Source: a virus. Taken from it: 64,000 nucleotides of DNA. This document shows positions 16,704-24,077 of the stretch, one piece after another; position 1 is the stretch's first letter, and every line of letters starts with the position of its first letter. Where the stretch lies: IMG/VR virus record IMGVR_UViG_3300035698_017294, positions 42,198-106,197 of that record, one strand, 5' to 3'. The notes beneath the pieces were generated by a model, which did not search any database, was not told the DNA's origin, and saw only the letters and a list, made by a program, of their open reading frames with translations. The position numbers and the translations under genes were made by a program.

Positions 16704-17499
16704 TGATTACATCCTTTATTTTGTCCCACTTATTGTCGAAGTTATCGAAGCATGCGTGGAATGTGTTTTCTTTGTTTTGGCCCCAAGACCACTGATCAGA
16801 AATACCTGTATCAAACCCATGCCGCTTTTCAGTTTCTGCGTCGTATAGCAGAATTTGCGGCTTGTCCATATGCCAAGCAAGTGCATTGATAGCGCTATGT
16901 GAGCACACTACACCGCAAGCCCCTTCTATGAGAGATGCTGTTTCTGGCACCGTAAGCTTATCTATTAGATTGTGCACTCGAGGGTATTGGCAAAACTCTT
17001 GCTCTATGCGCTCGGCTTTATGCCCATCAATGCTTGTATAGTTTTTACCAACTATAACACAGTGATAATCTGTGGTGTCTAGTATGTGGTCAATTATTTT
17101 GGTGGTTATTGAAATAGGAATGTGTCGTTTTGTATCAGTGCCTGTAGTTGAAAAGACGACATACTTCTTGTTACCAAGAAATCCGAAATCCGTTGGGCCT
17201 GGCACATACCAAATAATAGGTCTGCGGAGGCTAGCGGGTAGATAGGAGAGCCGCTTCCACGGAATTCCTGCCTTGTCCCAAGCTGCTGCAATATCTTCTT
17301 GTTTTTGAAAGCCGACATTGACTACGGTAAGCTGGTCTCTTTTAGGATGCCATTCAAATATTTCTTTTGCCGATGGGTTGTGGCACATGAGGGCGACATA
17401 GACGTGCACATTAGGTTCTAAGTGGGCGAGGTTGCAGTATTGGGTACCACTATACATGTTATTGATCATGTCGCCTAGGCCGCCGCCCCAGGCTATCAT
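16693..17499 (-). CDS. GT9 (heptosyltransferase)-like protein
   Basis: The N-terminus IAWGGGLGDMINN matches the glycine-rich acceptor loop of GT9/ADP-heptose transferases, YVVFSTTGTD is the donor-domain strand, and the C-terminal VPETASLIEGACGVVCSHSAINALAWHMDKP is the GT9 sugar-nucleotide site. A consensus promoter at 17524-17551 places transcription start at about 17517, where an in-frame ATG would be leaderless, so the ATG at 17499 with GAGAG upstream is preferred (about 268 residues). Its sugar is unknown. Confidence 0.75.
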   Translation of the reverse strand: MIAWGGGLGDMINNMYSGTQYCNLAHLEPNVHVYVALMCHNPSAKEIFEWHPKRDQLTVVNVGFQKQEDIAAAWDKAGIPWKRLSYLPASLRRPIIWYVPGPTDFGFLGNKKYVVFSTTGTDTKRHIPISITTKIIDHILDTTDYHCVIVGKNYTSIDGHKAERIEQEFCQYPRVHNLIDKLTVPETASLIEGACGVVCSHSAINALAWHMDKPQILLYDAETEKRHGFDTGISDQWSWGQNKENTFHACFDNFDNKWDKIKDVINDY

Positions 17500-17523
17500 A
17501 TGTTCTCTCTTTTCCATAAACTT

Positions 17524-17551
17524 AGTATAGCGAATTACTCAACTTTGTCAA
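17524..17551 (-). promoter_or_regulatory. Sigma70-type promoter for the GT9-like/actin/glycan operon
   Basis: On the minus strand TTGACA (17551-17546) and TATACT (17529-17524) are separated by 16 bases. The -35 box is perfect and the -10 box has one mismatch. Transcription would start near 17517, just before the GT9-like gene, and could read the whole 17.5-1 kb block. Confidence 0.7.
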
Positions 17552-17732
17552 GTACTTTAACCTCGACAAGTTCAAAACTCGCTTCTCCTATCATTATGTT
17601 TTTTGGTAAGATAGACCTTAACCTCTTAGGGTTGGGATTCTCGCAAGTGTAGATATATTTATCCAACCAAGTTCGGGGATCGTTGTGGTCGAATTCAGGA
17701 CTAATGTTTCTGTATATTACTTCACACTTCAT
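17535..17732 (-). CDS. Hypothetical 65-residue protein
   Basis: A small, mixed-charge protein with a DPRTWLDKYIYTCENP segment; no family is recognised. It follows thyX with an ATGA overlap and ends just before the operon promoter at 17.54 kb. The -35 box of that promoter lies inside its 3' end. Confidence 0.6.
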   Translation of the reverse strand: MKCEVIYRNISPEFDHNDPRTWLDKYIYTCENPNPKRLRSILPKNIMIGEASFELVEVKVLDKVE

Positions 17733-18352
17733 TGGTCACTCCTCGTGAATAAACATTGTAGATCTTCTGGTATCACGTCATACATCATGTTAGCAAGGAG
17801 ATAAAAAGGGGTAAATACAGTAGGGACAAGTCGCAGATCAAAGAGATGTTGCAAGCTAACCATGTTGAACTGATATAGGCCCGTAGTGAGCCAGCTTTCG
17901 GGGAGCGCATGTTTTAATTCCTCAATTTTTTCTTTTTTACTTAACTTATCCATGAGTACTATACGTCTTACTTTACTAGCAAATTCGCTAGCTAGATCGT
18001 CAATAAATACTGATGGATAGAGATTTTGTTTCACGATATCTCGTACTTCAAAGAAAGGCCTCTTACCCTCTTCCAATAATCTACCAAATGTATATCTGGT
18101 GGACTTAACTGAAGGTGACACAGCAATTCTATGTCGCGATATCTCTTGTAATACATTTCGCGGAAAGTCGATTAACCTAAAAGTCAGATGCCACTTTTCT
18201 CCTACACTAGTATGATGATACTGGTGTACTACTTTTTTAATATACTCAATATCTACATTATCTGGATCTATTTTATATTCTAAATTGTAACACGTACGCG
18301 CTGACTCCTCTACCAGAGCCAGCCCAGAGTGTTCTCGTAATACAACTTTCAT
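17729..18352 (-). CDS. thyX: Flavin-dependent thymidylate synthase
   Basis: Makes dTMP from dUMP with FAD, NADPH and methylenetetrahydrofolate. The 207-residue protein contains the ThyX signature RHRIAVSPSVKSTRY (residues 73-87), an HHTSVGEKWHLTF N-terminal flavin/folate region and SLQHLFDLRL near the C-terminus. Between RHR and the conserved Ser before TRY there are eight residues, one more than the classical RHRx7S motif. It works with the dUTPase at the window start and the ribonucleotide reductase at 46-50 kb. Confidence 0.9.
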   Translation of the reverse strand: MKVVLREHSGLALVEESARTCYNLEYKIDPDNVDIEYIKKVVHQYHHTSVGEKWHLTFRLIDFPRNVLQEISRHRIAVSPSVKSTRYTFGRLLEEGKRPFFEVRDIVKQNLYPSVFIDDLASEFASKVRRIVLMDKLSKKEKIEELKHALPESWLTTGLYQFNMVSLQHLFDLRLVPTVFTPFYLLANMMYDVIPEDLQCLFTRSDQ

Positions 18353-18573
18353 TTAGCTTTTCCAACGTTTATGTTTCTAGGCTGAGGGCGATTTAGGTCA
18401 CGCTGTAGCACAAGTTTTAATCGTTGCCCTGTCTCACGAAAGGCGCGGAACTTATAAGGCTCCTGACCAGATTGAGTTTCGTTGTGACTACGCATACCGG
18501 CAATCAACTCATCAGTTTTCTTTAAGAAGGTTACAGCCAATGCACGCATGGCGTTGATTTTACTTAGCTCCAT
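18349..18573 (-). CDS. Hypothetical 74-residue basic protein
   Basis: A basic, arginine- and glutamine-rich small protein (KLVLQRDLNRPQPR near the C-terminus) with no recognised family. GGAG lies six bases before its ATG. It overlaps thyX by ATGA and the upstream gene by 14 bases, so the three are one transcription unit. Confidence 0.65.
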   Translation of the reverse strand: MELSKINAMRALAVTFLKKTDELIAGMRSHNETQSGQEPYKFRAFRETGQRLKLVLQRDLNRPQPRNINVGKAK

Positions 18574-18886
18574 TTACATCTCCGGTACCGTTAGGATTAG
18601 GATTGAACTGTATCACGTTGCCAGTACTGTTGGGATCAACATCTTGCGGGGCCAAGGTCTTAATAGTATCGTCCTCTGGTGGGGCATCCATCTTTTCTTT
18701 TACTTGTTCCATGAATTCAGCAAAACCCTCTTCCATCTTGGCCTTGACTTCTTTTTGCTTTTCTTCATCCCATTTGAACTCATCGGTAAGTACGGACATC
18801 ATAACGCCGACTTGGATTTGCAGCATACGAATATCCATTGTTAGATTGGACACCATAGCGGTAAGCTGCATGTTGTTAAACATCAT
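18560..18886 (-). CDS. Hypothetical coiled-coil-like protein
   Basis: A protein of 108 residues, methionine-rich at the N-terminus (MMFNNMQLTAMV), then a predicted helix rich in Glu and Lys (residues 36-66), then a disordered Asp/Asn/Pro/Gly-rich tail. AAAGGAAAAG precedes the ATG. No family is recognised. Confidence 0.65.
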   Translation of the reverse strand: MMFNNMQLTAMVSNLTMDIRMLQIQVGVMMSVLTDEFKWDEEKQKEVKAKMEEGFAEFMEQVKEKMDAPPEDDTIKTLAPQDVDPNSTGNVIQFNPNPNGTGDVNGAK

Positions 18887-18932
18887 ATTTTCTTTTCCTT
18901 TATCTATAATTTGGGTGTATAATAAGCTAAAA

Positions 18933-19007
18933 AGCAGCGGGAGGGATTCGAACCCATCGTCCCCGGCTTTGCAGGCCGGTGCATGAACCAGACTCTACCA
19001 CCGCTGC
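18933..19007 (-). tRNA. tRNA-Cys (GCA)
   Basis: A cloverleaf with a 7-bp acceptor stem GCAGCGG/CCGCTGC, anticodon stem CCGGC/GCCGG and loop CTGCAAA. The discriminator is U73, as usual for tRNA-Cys. No CCA is encoded. Confidence 0.9.
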
Positions 19008-19015
19008 ACTGTGGG

Positions 19016-19162
19016 TTAATCGTTTTTCTTTTCTTCTTTACTCGAATGCTTGTCGCACAAAGTAACATGGATTACGTCGGAATACTCTCCATAGCCGTCA
19101 CTTACTTTCACTTTACAACCACACTTAGCATCTCGACCATTTACAAATGTAAGTTTTTCCAT
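19016..19162 (-). CDS. Small cysteine-rich hypothetical protein
   Basis: A 48-residue ORF, missed by length filters, between two tRNA genes. An AGAAAGG sequence lies 11 bases before the ATG. The protein has Cys residues in AKCGCK and a later LCDKH, a possible four-ligand metal site. No family is recognised. Confidence 0.55.
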   Translation of the reverse strand: MEKLTFVNGRDAKCGCKVKVSDGYGEYSDVIHVTLCDKHSSKEEKKND

Positions 19163-19201
19163 GTGAACGAATACCTTTCTGTTCCCTATTTCATTTATAT
19201 A

Positions 19202-19464
19202 TCAATCTGGGTCAGGCCCAATATCTATTATGGGTATTTCAAATATTTGTGAATACTCTTGATCTGCATGTCTCCAGGATTTTTGGTTACCATCTTTATC
19301 ACATGGTACCTTGCAGGCTCGACTAATACAAAAATTGTGCTTGTCGGCAGTAATAAATTCGCCAAAGTGTCCAGAAACTCCTACCGGTAAATCGTCTGGA
19401 ATACTCTCTAATAGCTTTTTTAAATCTCTTACGGTAAAATATTTTGGATAGGTTTTTTTGGCAT
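19202..19464 (-). CDS. Hypothetical protein with a -1 frameshift at an A7 run
   Basis: A strong AAAGGAG site precedes ATG CCA AAA AAA, after which the zero frame stops within 12 codons. Moving back one base at the A7 run (19453-19459) opens a frame of over 80 residues starting MPKKTYPKYFTVRDL and ending EIPIIDIGPDPD. The run is in phase as an A AAA AAA slippery heptamer. Either ribosomal slippage is used or one base is missing from the run. The protein contains two Cys (FCIS, VPCD) and is of unknown function. Confidence 0.55.
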
Positions 19465-19483
19465 AATCTCTCCTTTAATTAAG

Positions 19484-19558
19484 GGCCCCCGACCGGATTT
19501 GAACCGGCAAAAATCCTGGGCCACGGCCAGGCGCTTTAACCTATTAAGCTTCGAGGGC
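19484..19558 (-). tRNA. tRNA-His-like (GTG)
   Basis: Acceptor GCCCTCG/CGGGGGC, anticodon stem CCTGG/CCAGG with loop CCGTGGC, and discriminator C73, as in tRNA-His. Two oddities: position 33 is C instead of the near-universal U, and position -1 is T instead of G. Confidence 0.75.
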
Positions 19559-19560
19559 AG

Positions 19561-19631
19561 TGGGAAATAAGGGTAACGATCCCCTGTTTAATGGATGTAA
19601 GCCATTTGTTCTACCTTTGAACTAATTTCCC
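19561..19631 (-). tRNA. tRNA-Val (TAC)
   Basis: Acceptor GGGAAAT/ATTTCCC, anticodon stem AATGG/CCATT with loop CTTACAT. The T loop (ATCGTTA) departs from the usual TTCRA pattern. Its 5' end overlaps the stop codon of the HNH gene by 10 bases. Confidence 0.8.
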
Positions 19632-20239
19632 TGGTAATAATTTTTCATATGAAAGTATCTAATCGAGTTGTGATTTAAAGACCCATAGTTTTCTGTGAGT
19701 GAGTGGCAGTTTGGGCAAATGTATTCTAAGTTTTCTTCCTTATTATTTAGGCAATTACCATCAATGTGGTTTATGTGTAAGGGGATCTTATGGGTTTTAG
19801 GGTTTATTTTAGACCAACCGCATTTTTCACATTTTCCATTACTACGTTTTCGCAGATAGGCGCGTATATGTTCTGAAATCCCAAACTTGCCTTTGATTCC
19901 AGTTACTGTACCTGCTTTCCATTTTTTGATATAAGTTTTGTACCTATATTCGAGATCACATGTTTGGCAACAATATTTTCGTTGGTTCCCAGTTAGTAGT
20001 TTATTGCAATTTAAACACTGGTGTAGCTTTACTGCTCGACATTCTGTGCATCTTGTTTTATGGTTGGCTCTTATATTAGCCTCGAATGTTTTGTTACAGG
20101 TTGGGCAGGTACTCGTCTTTGTGCGAATATCATTTTTCGGATTGAATTTGCGGCGAGAATTGTTATATTTAGCTGCGCATGCACTACAGCAAAACTTTTT
20201 ATTATATGTTGAACGTCCACAGCGTTTACATTTATTCAT
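19622..20239 (-). CDS. HNH endonuclease with zinc-ribbon repeats
   Basis: A 205-residue protein with at least three Cys-pair zinc ribbons in its first 120 residues (CKRCG, CPTCNK, CLNCNK and CCQTCD), then a C-terminal HNH domain: KCEKCGWSKINP, LHINHIDGNCLNN, ENLEYICPNCHSLTEN. Such free-standing HNH enzymes are mobile homing nucleases in phages. The ATG at 20239 follows a TAAGG site; a longer upstream frame reads through tRNA-like sequence and is rejected. Its location inside the tRNA cluster fits a homing element. Confidence 0.85.
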   Translation of the reverse strand: MNKCKRCGRSTYNKKFCCSACAAKYNNSRRKFNPKNDIRTKTSTCPTCNKTFEANIRANHKTRCTECRAVKLHQCLNCNKLLTGNQRKYCCQTCDLEYRYKTYIKKWKAGTVTGIKGKFGISEHIRAYLRKRSNGKCEKCGWSKINPKTHKIPLHINHIDGNCLNNKEENLEYICPNCHSLTENYGSLNHNSIRYFHMKNYYQGN

Positions 20240-20316
20240 TTCGAACCTTATTAACTTTATTATAAATATACGAAATATCCAAGTAAAGTCAATAGGTTCG
20301 AAATGAAATAATAAAG

Positions 20317-20392
20317 CATGACCCAAGGGCATTGAACCCTCCACATGACAGGTTTCACGCCTGCCATCGCCGACCCAGGAACATGGGGCCAT
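20317..20392 (-). tRNA. Degenerate tRNA-like element
   Basis: An acceptor-like stem ATGGCCC/GGGTCAT, a good T arm (GAGGG, loop TTCAATG, CCCTT) and an anticodon arm GCAGG/CCTGT with loop CGTGAAA are present. The D stem does not pair and position 33 would be G, so no anticodon can be assigned with confidence (TGA by position). It may be a decaying tRNA gene. Confidence 0.5.
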
Positions 20393-20398
20393 ATGAAA

Positions 20399-20477
20399 AA
20401 CCGTAGAGCCGTTATACGTACAATGAGGGCAGACCCGTAGGCCCACCCGTGGGGTTTGCGCCCACTACTCTACGGTT
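20399..20477 (-). ncRNA. Structured element closed by a 10-bp stem, non-tRNA
   Basis: A perfect inverted repeat AACCGTAGAG/CTCTACGGTT (20399-20408 and 20468-20477) encloses a GTGGG/CCCAC hairpin and a GGGC/GCCC hairpin on the minus strand. It has the size of a tRNA but no T arm or anticodon arm. It overlaps the stop codon of the gene ending at 20470. Function unknown. Confidence 0.4.
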
Positions 20478-20721
20478 TAATTCGATATTGTGTGTCACGG
20501 TACCTCTTCCAGTTGCGGAACGGTACGCGTACTCTTGAAAAGTTGCATCCCCACACAGAGCGGGTTTTAGAATCATAGTGAGATACATCTTTACAAACAA
20601 TGTCGCAAGCTTCTTGAAAACTATCTGCCAGCGCACAGCCTTCGTAGTGGGCACATGCCTCATTACCAGTTGCAATGTAACCTTCTGACCAAACTGCATA
20701 GTGTCTTTTTTCGTCACTCAT
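20470..20721 (-). CDS. Hypothetical 83-residue protein
   Basis: A small protein rich in aromatic residues and Cys (MSDEKRHYAVWSEGYIATG start; CAHYEGCAL and DIVCKDV further on). No family is recognised. It overlaps the metallophosphoesterase gene upstream with ATGA. A different frame across the same region is open but has no ribosome-binding site. Confidence 0.6.
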   Translation of the reverse strand: MSDEKRHYAVWSEGYIATGNEACAHYEGCALADSFQEACDIVCKDVSHYDSKTRSVWGCNFSRVRVPFRNWKRYRDTQYRIKP

Positions 20722-21233
20722 AATTTATCTCCGTTGTTGGGCCTTTCGGACATTATAACTGTTAACTCTTCAAGACTTATAGGACTGTAGTCGTTATTAT
20801 CGACTCCGACGTCCCACGATTTTCCAATCGGCGGTAAACTAGAATGGCTATGTCCGTAGATGTGCCACGAATTCCTATGTGATTGATTCCATACGCGCAT
20901 GGCATAGTGACACATCGTAAGTCTCACTCGGCTATCAAGTTGAATTTCAACCAGTGGTGATACAAATTTAAACAGGTGTTTAACGTTTAGTGCAGGTTTA
21001 TCATGGTTCCCTGAAATAAGAACTATGTCACCGTTCAATTGGTGAATAAATGGGGCAGCCGGACTAAAAGAAAAGTCACCGAGGTGGTATACTAAATCCC
21101 CATGCTTAACTTTCTTATTCCAGTTTTCGACTAGAGATTTGTTCATGTGGTGTGCGTTATCAAAGGGTCGCTGGCAAAATTTAATAATATTGGCATGACC
21201 GAAGTGTGTATCGGCTGTGAAAAATAGATTCAT
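20718..21233 (-). CDS. Calcineurin-like metallophosphoesterase
   Basis: A 171-residue protein with the metallophosphoesterase motifs FTADTHFGHANI (DxH), HLGDFSF (GD), ISGNHDK (GNHD), and WHIYGHSHS (GHxH). Small phage members of this family act on phosphodiesters or cyclic nucleotides, but the substrate cannot be read from the sequence. The ATG at 21233 gives an ATGA overlap with the receiver-domain gene; an upstream in-frame start is rejected. Confidence 0.85.
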   Translation of the reverse strand: MNLFFTADTHFGHANIIKFCQRPFDNAHHMNKSLVENWNKKVKHGDLVYHLGDFSFSPAAPFIHQLNGDIVLISGNHDKPALNVKHLFKFVSPLVEIQLDSRVRLTMCHYAMRVWNQSHRNSWHIYGHSHSSLPPIGKSWDVGVDNNDYSPISLEELTVIMSERPNNGDKL

Positions 21234-21613
21234 TTTGCTATTACACATTTCTGCCAAGCGAATGGGAAGTCGGTTACTCTGGCCGCACCGAGGTTATCAG
21301 CTAGAATTTCTAACATCCATTGCCGTCCTTTTGGGTTTATGCTATGTAGGACCACAACACCGGGGAATATAATTGGGCCTAACTCTTCTGCTATATACCT
21401 AGCTACATCACTACCAGTTCCTGCGGCTCCCGCTTCTAGCATTTCTTGCCCGCCCAGATCGTGATCTAAAAAGACGACATCAAATTTTGGGTTTAGTTTT
21501 AATAGTTCAATTGCTCTATCTGCTGTACGTACGAAGTGGATATTCTCTGGAAAGTAATTATCTACGAATTGAGCTATTCTTTCTGCGTTGTCTTCTAAAA
21601 TTAATATTCTCAT
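21230..21613 (-). CDS. Receiver-fold protein, cREC (cyclic-phosphate-processing receiver) type
   Basis: A 127-residue single-domain protein: ILILEDNAER at the N-terminus, VVFLDHDLGG with the Asp pair, a GTGSDVARYI helix, and VVLHSINPKGRQWM near the C-terminus. The LDHDLGG and HSxNPxGR motifs match the cREC family, which genomic studies tie to RNA repair rather than to phosphorelay. The neighbouring phosphoesterase and the RNA ligase at 24 kb fit that idea. Confidence 0.75.
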   Translation of the reverse strand: MRILILEDNAERIAQFVDNYFPENIHFVRTADRAIELLKLNPKFDVVFLDHDLGGQEMLEAGAAGTGSDVARYIAEELGPIIFPGVVVLHSINPKGRQWMLEILADNLGAARVTDFPFAWQKCVIAK

Positions 21614-21640
21614 TTTTCCCCTTTTAACTTAAATAAAAAA

Positions 21641-21712
21641 AGCACCCGGAGAGACTCGAACTCTCGTCACCTGGGTGGAAGCCAGGGTCCTTAACCGCTA
21701 GGATACGGGTGC
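21641..21712 (-). tRNA. tRNA-Gly (TCC)
   Basis: Acceptor GCACCCG/CGGGTGC, anticodon stem CCTGG/CCAGG with loop CTTCCAC, T arm GAGAG/CTCTC with loop TTCGAGT, discriminator U73. Confidence 0.92.
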
Positions 21713-21721
21713 ATTAGCTGT

Positions 21722-22333
21722 TTAATAATCAGTTACTATCCAGTAAGTGCCGTCGCTAAAATCAAATGTAGCTTCGTGACACTCATCGAGATTCATATTG
21801 TCTGTAAGTATCTCCAGCGAGTCACGCTTTATCAGGCGGAATCTAGAGGTATGTTGGTCGCTTTTAATTTTATCTCGTGCTCGCATTAGGGCTAAGCCTA
21901 ATCTGTTTTGTCCGCGCCATTTAGACTCGTCAAGGCGTCGGCCATCGCCAATACCTAATCCAATTCCCCACCGCTTATCTGATGGACTGCACTCTACTAG
22001 GACACTATCCCCAGTACGCATCAGTTCGCTGCATGCGTTTGGGTTGCCGCGGAATTTGGATAGCACTGAGTAATACATTATATCATCGGCTATCTTATCC
22101 CAAGCGGTGTCGGAATAACTTGCTATTGTGCGTCCAAAGGCTTTCGCTTCCGCAGGTGTTTTGGCTTTTAAAATGGCTTCGGCTGTAGCCGTGTCCCAAA
22201 AAGACAGGGCCTTGTACCACATAAAACAATGCTCACTCGTTAGAAACATTGTATTGGTGTGAAAGAACGGTGCGCGGTGAAAGTTACTGAAAGGTGATAT
22301 AGAATTATAAAAAAACGTGTACTTTGGTTCCAT
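21722..22333 (-). CDS. NADAR-family protein (YbiA-like N-glycosidase)
   Basis: A 203-residue protein matching NADAR: SPFSNFHRAPF, FLTSEHCFMWYKAL, DTATAEAILKAKTPAEAKAFGR, a LVECSPSDKRWGIGLG motif and a C-terminal NRLGLALMRAR. Family members cleave N-glycosidic bonds of riboflavin intermediates, and some reverse ADP-ribosylation of nucleic acids, so an anti-defence role is possible. AAGGAG seven bases before the ATG at 22333 fixes the start. A further 50 residues after the domain are of unknown role. Confidence 0.85.
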   Translation of the reverse strand: MEPKYTFFYNSISPFSNFHRAPFFHTNTMFLTSEHCFMWYKALSFWDTATAEAILKAKTPAEAKAFGRTIASYSDTAWDKIADDIMYYSVLSKFRGNPNACSELMRTGDSVLVECSPSDKRWGIGLGIGDGRRLDESKWRGQNRLGLALMRARDKIKSDQHTSRFRLIKRDSLEILTDNMNLDECHEATFDFSDGTYWIVTDY

Positions 22334-22365
22334 GGCATGACTCCTTAAGATTAGCAAATACGTAA

Positions 22366-22439
22366 CGGGACTGGCGGGATTCGAACCCGCGATCACCAAC
22401 GTGACAGGCTGGCGTCCTAGACCGCTAGACTACAGCCCC
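22366..22439 (-). tRNA. tRNA-Asp (GTC)
   Basis: Acceptor GGGGCTG/CAGTCCC, anticodon stem CCAGC/GTTGG with loop CTGTCAC, T arm GCGGG/CCCGC, discriminator G73 as expected for Asp. Confidence 0.92.
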
Positions 22440-22442
22440 AAG

Positions 22443-22516
22443 TGGGGCAAGGAGGACTTGAACCTCCGACCTTTCGGTTATCAGCCGAATGCTCTAACCT
22501 ACTGAGCTACTGCTCC
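22443..22516 (-). tRNA. tRNA-Ile (GAT)
   Basis: Anticodon stem TTCGG/CCGAA with loop CTGATAA and T arm GGAGG/CCTCC. The acceptor GGAGCAG/TTGCCCC has an A3-C70 mismatch. Its 5' 18 bases overlap the stop codon region of the next gene upstream. Confidence 0.88.
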
Positions 22517-23140
22517 TTTTTTTGCTTTTTTAATCTTATCGTGTTCTTTGTGAATGAGTTTAAGAATGAACTTCACATCCGCTAGCATACGCCTAATGAT
22601 TGGCATAGCACCAATTACGGCATCTAAATTAATCTTTAGGGTTGTAGAACAGTCCGCTATAAATATCATGTTTCTGTTATGATCGTAAACAATCGTACCA
22701 GAGCCATCCCGGTGGTCTATATTCAAGAAAGACGAAAATGATTTTCCAGCGATTACATGTTCAAAGGCCTTTTGTATTCTATCCATTTTGTGATACGTAC
22801 GAGCTAGTCTATCGCCATCGTCAGGCTTATTTGTTGTAAAGAAAGGTACATCAAGACTAATACTTTCCTTTTCGCCAATTGCAAATCCGCCCTTTGGCGC
22901 GTCGATATTGAACATATAAAAGTTCAATGCACCATCGCCTTTGAGCCACGGGTTTTTAGTCCACCTACTCTCACCGGTATCTGTATAACCGTGTGTATGG
23001 GTGTGGCTCGTAAGCGTTATTTCTGATTCCATCATTAAGATCATGGTTTGTGGACCTGTTGTTTGGTCCTTGGATGTAACCATACCATGTGCCCTGCGCA
23101 CTCTATACGTTTTTCTTTTTTTATCAGGATCCTTCATCAT
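22499..23140 (-). CDS. Hypothetical 213-residue protein
   Basis: No family is recognised. The N-terminus is very basic (KKRKTYRVRRAHG), followed by a Thr/His-rich stretch (TLTSHTHTHGYTDTG) and a globular-looking second half with a long C-terminal helix rich in Lys. The stop codon lies within tRNA-Ile. It overlaps the HD-domain gene upstream by 17 bases. Confidence 0.65.
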   Translation of the reverse strand: MMKDPDKKRKTYRVRRAHGMVTSKDQTTGPQTMILMMESEITLTSHTHTHGYTDTGESRWTKNPWLKGDGALNFYMFNIDAPKGGFAIGEKESISLDVPFFTTNKPDDGDRLARTYHKMDRIQKAFEHVIAGKSFSSFLNIDHRDGSGTIVYDHNRNMIFIADCSTTLKINLDAVIGAMPIIRRMLADVKFILKLIHKEHDKIKKAKKGAVAQ

Positions 23141-23582
23141 CGTCCTTTAGTAATATCGCCCTTGCAATTTCGTACTTAGTTCTTAATCGTTTCTGCATAC
23201 TCGGTGGCAGTTTTTTCATTCTGTATTCTGATGTATTATCCACTATATCTGCATATAGTTTCACATCAAATGCTATGAAGTTTGATTTTACCCTATGCAT
23301 ATAATTAGCATACGGTTCGTCTTTACGCTTTGTTATAGCTACAACGCTGTCTATAATAAATTTTGGCATGCCTATATTCATAAGATCTGCTGCGGTAGCA
23401 TCTGTTTCCTCTAGAACATCATGTAGTACCCCTACTACCATGTGATCAAGTCCGTAGTCAACCATCATGGCCATTACGCGCATTACGTGTGATACGTAAA
23501 GAAAGCCGGACTTATCTGGAGTGGTGCCGTGCTTCTCAAATGCAAAGTTAATAGCTGTAATTAGTAAAGAAATGTCGACCAT
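23124..23582 (-). CDS. SpoT/MESH1-like HD-domain hydrolase
   Basis: A compact 152-residue HD protein with the (p)ppGpp hydrolase layout: H32 in YVSHVMRV, the HD pair in GVLHDVLEETDAT (residues 51-63), VAITKRKDEPYANYMHRV, and a late Asp in ADIVDN (about 115). It lacks synthetase and regulatory domains, like MESH1. It may lower ppGpp or related alarmones during infection. A TCTTATACCA promoter-like element lies about 57 bases upstream. Confidence 0.85.
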   Translation of the reverse strand: MVDISLLITAINFAFEKHGTTPDKSGFLYVSHVMRVMAMMVDYGLDHMVVGVLHDVLEETDATAADLMNIGMPKFIIDSVVAITKRKDEPYANYMHRVKSNFIAFDVKLYADIVDNTSEYRMKKLPPSMQKRLRTKYEIARAILLKDDDEGS

Positions 23583-23638
23583 ATTAACCTCCTTAGTGCG
23601 TTAAACAAAAGATTATAACGCCATGTATAATCTACTTA

Positions 23639-23648
23639 TCTTATACCA
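23639..23648 (-). promoter_or_regulatory. Extended -10 promoter motif (TGGTATAAGA), copy 1
   Basis: On the minus strand the sequence reads TGGTATAAGA, an extended -10 element (TGn before TATAAG). The same 10-mer occurs upstream of three other minus-strand units (38594, 44991, 59609). No -35 box is visible. It would drive the HD gene at 23582. Confidence 0.5.
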
Positions 23649-23666
23649 TAGAATATGAAAAAAGAA

Positions 23667-23738
23667 AGCCAGCGACAGGAATCGAACCCGCAGAAGAGCC
23701 TTACAAGGGCTCGGCTTTACCTACTGAGCTACACTGGC
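23667..23738 (-). tRNA. tRNA-Thr (TGT)
   Basis: Acceptor GCCAGTG/CGCTGGC, anticodon stem GAGCC/GGCTC with loop CTTGTAA; T loop TTCGATT. Confidence 0.9.
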
Positions 23739-23743
23739 GTGTG

Positions 23744-24037
23744 TCACAAGGTCATTAAGAACTCGTGCGATCGTTCTATTTGTGATTCAACGCAGCCTTT
23801 TATGTATTCAGGATCTAGTACGAAATCCCTGCCAGGCCCACCGTAATACGTTACGTTCATGGTAAAATTTCTAGTCTGGGCAGAAAAGTTATGCATTAGC
23901 ACTCGTTTCAGCTTTATCTTTCTATGCCTAACCACATCTGTAATTTCAGCGACCTGATAAATGTTGGCGGCATTTCCAGCAGTCGTAAAATCTCCTACTT
24001 CTATAGTTTTCTGTATCCAACCCTTTTGCATATTCAC
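23744..24037 (-). CDS. Hypothetical 97-residue protein
   Basis: A small protein of unknown family with a probable beta-rich core (KIKLKRVLMHNF, NFTMNVTYYGG). The frame opens with GTG at 24037, well spaced from AAAGGA, and has an ATG two codons later; either could be used. Confidence 0.6.
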   Translation of the reverse strand: MNMQKGWIQKTIEVGDFTTAGNAANIYQVAEITDVVRHRKIKLKRVLMHNFSAQTRNFTMNVTYYGGPGRDFVLDPEYIKGCVESQIERSHEFLMTL

Positions 24038-24077
24038 TCTTTATCCTTTTTATCGTTATCGGCCCAGTCTGTCTTAA

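Noticed and set aside
20240-20446. N-terminal extension of the HNH gene
   Set aside because: The extension encodes tRNA-like sequence and a ribosome-binding site precedes the inner ATG at 20239.
20412-20717. 101-codon frame overlapping the 83-residue gene
   Set aside because: It has no ribosome-binding site and reads through the structured element; the alternative frame is coupled by ATGA to the gene upstream.
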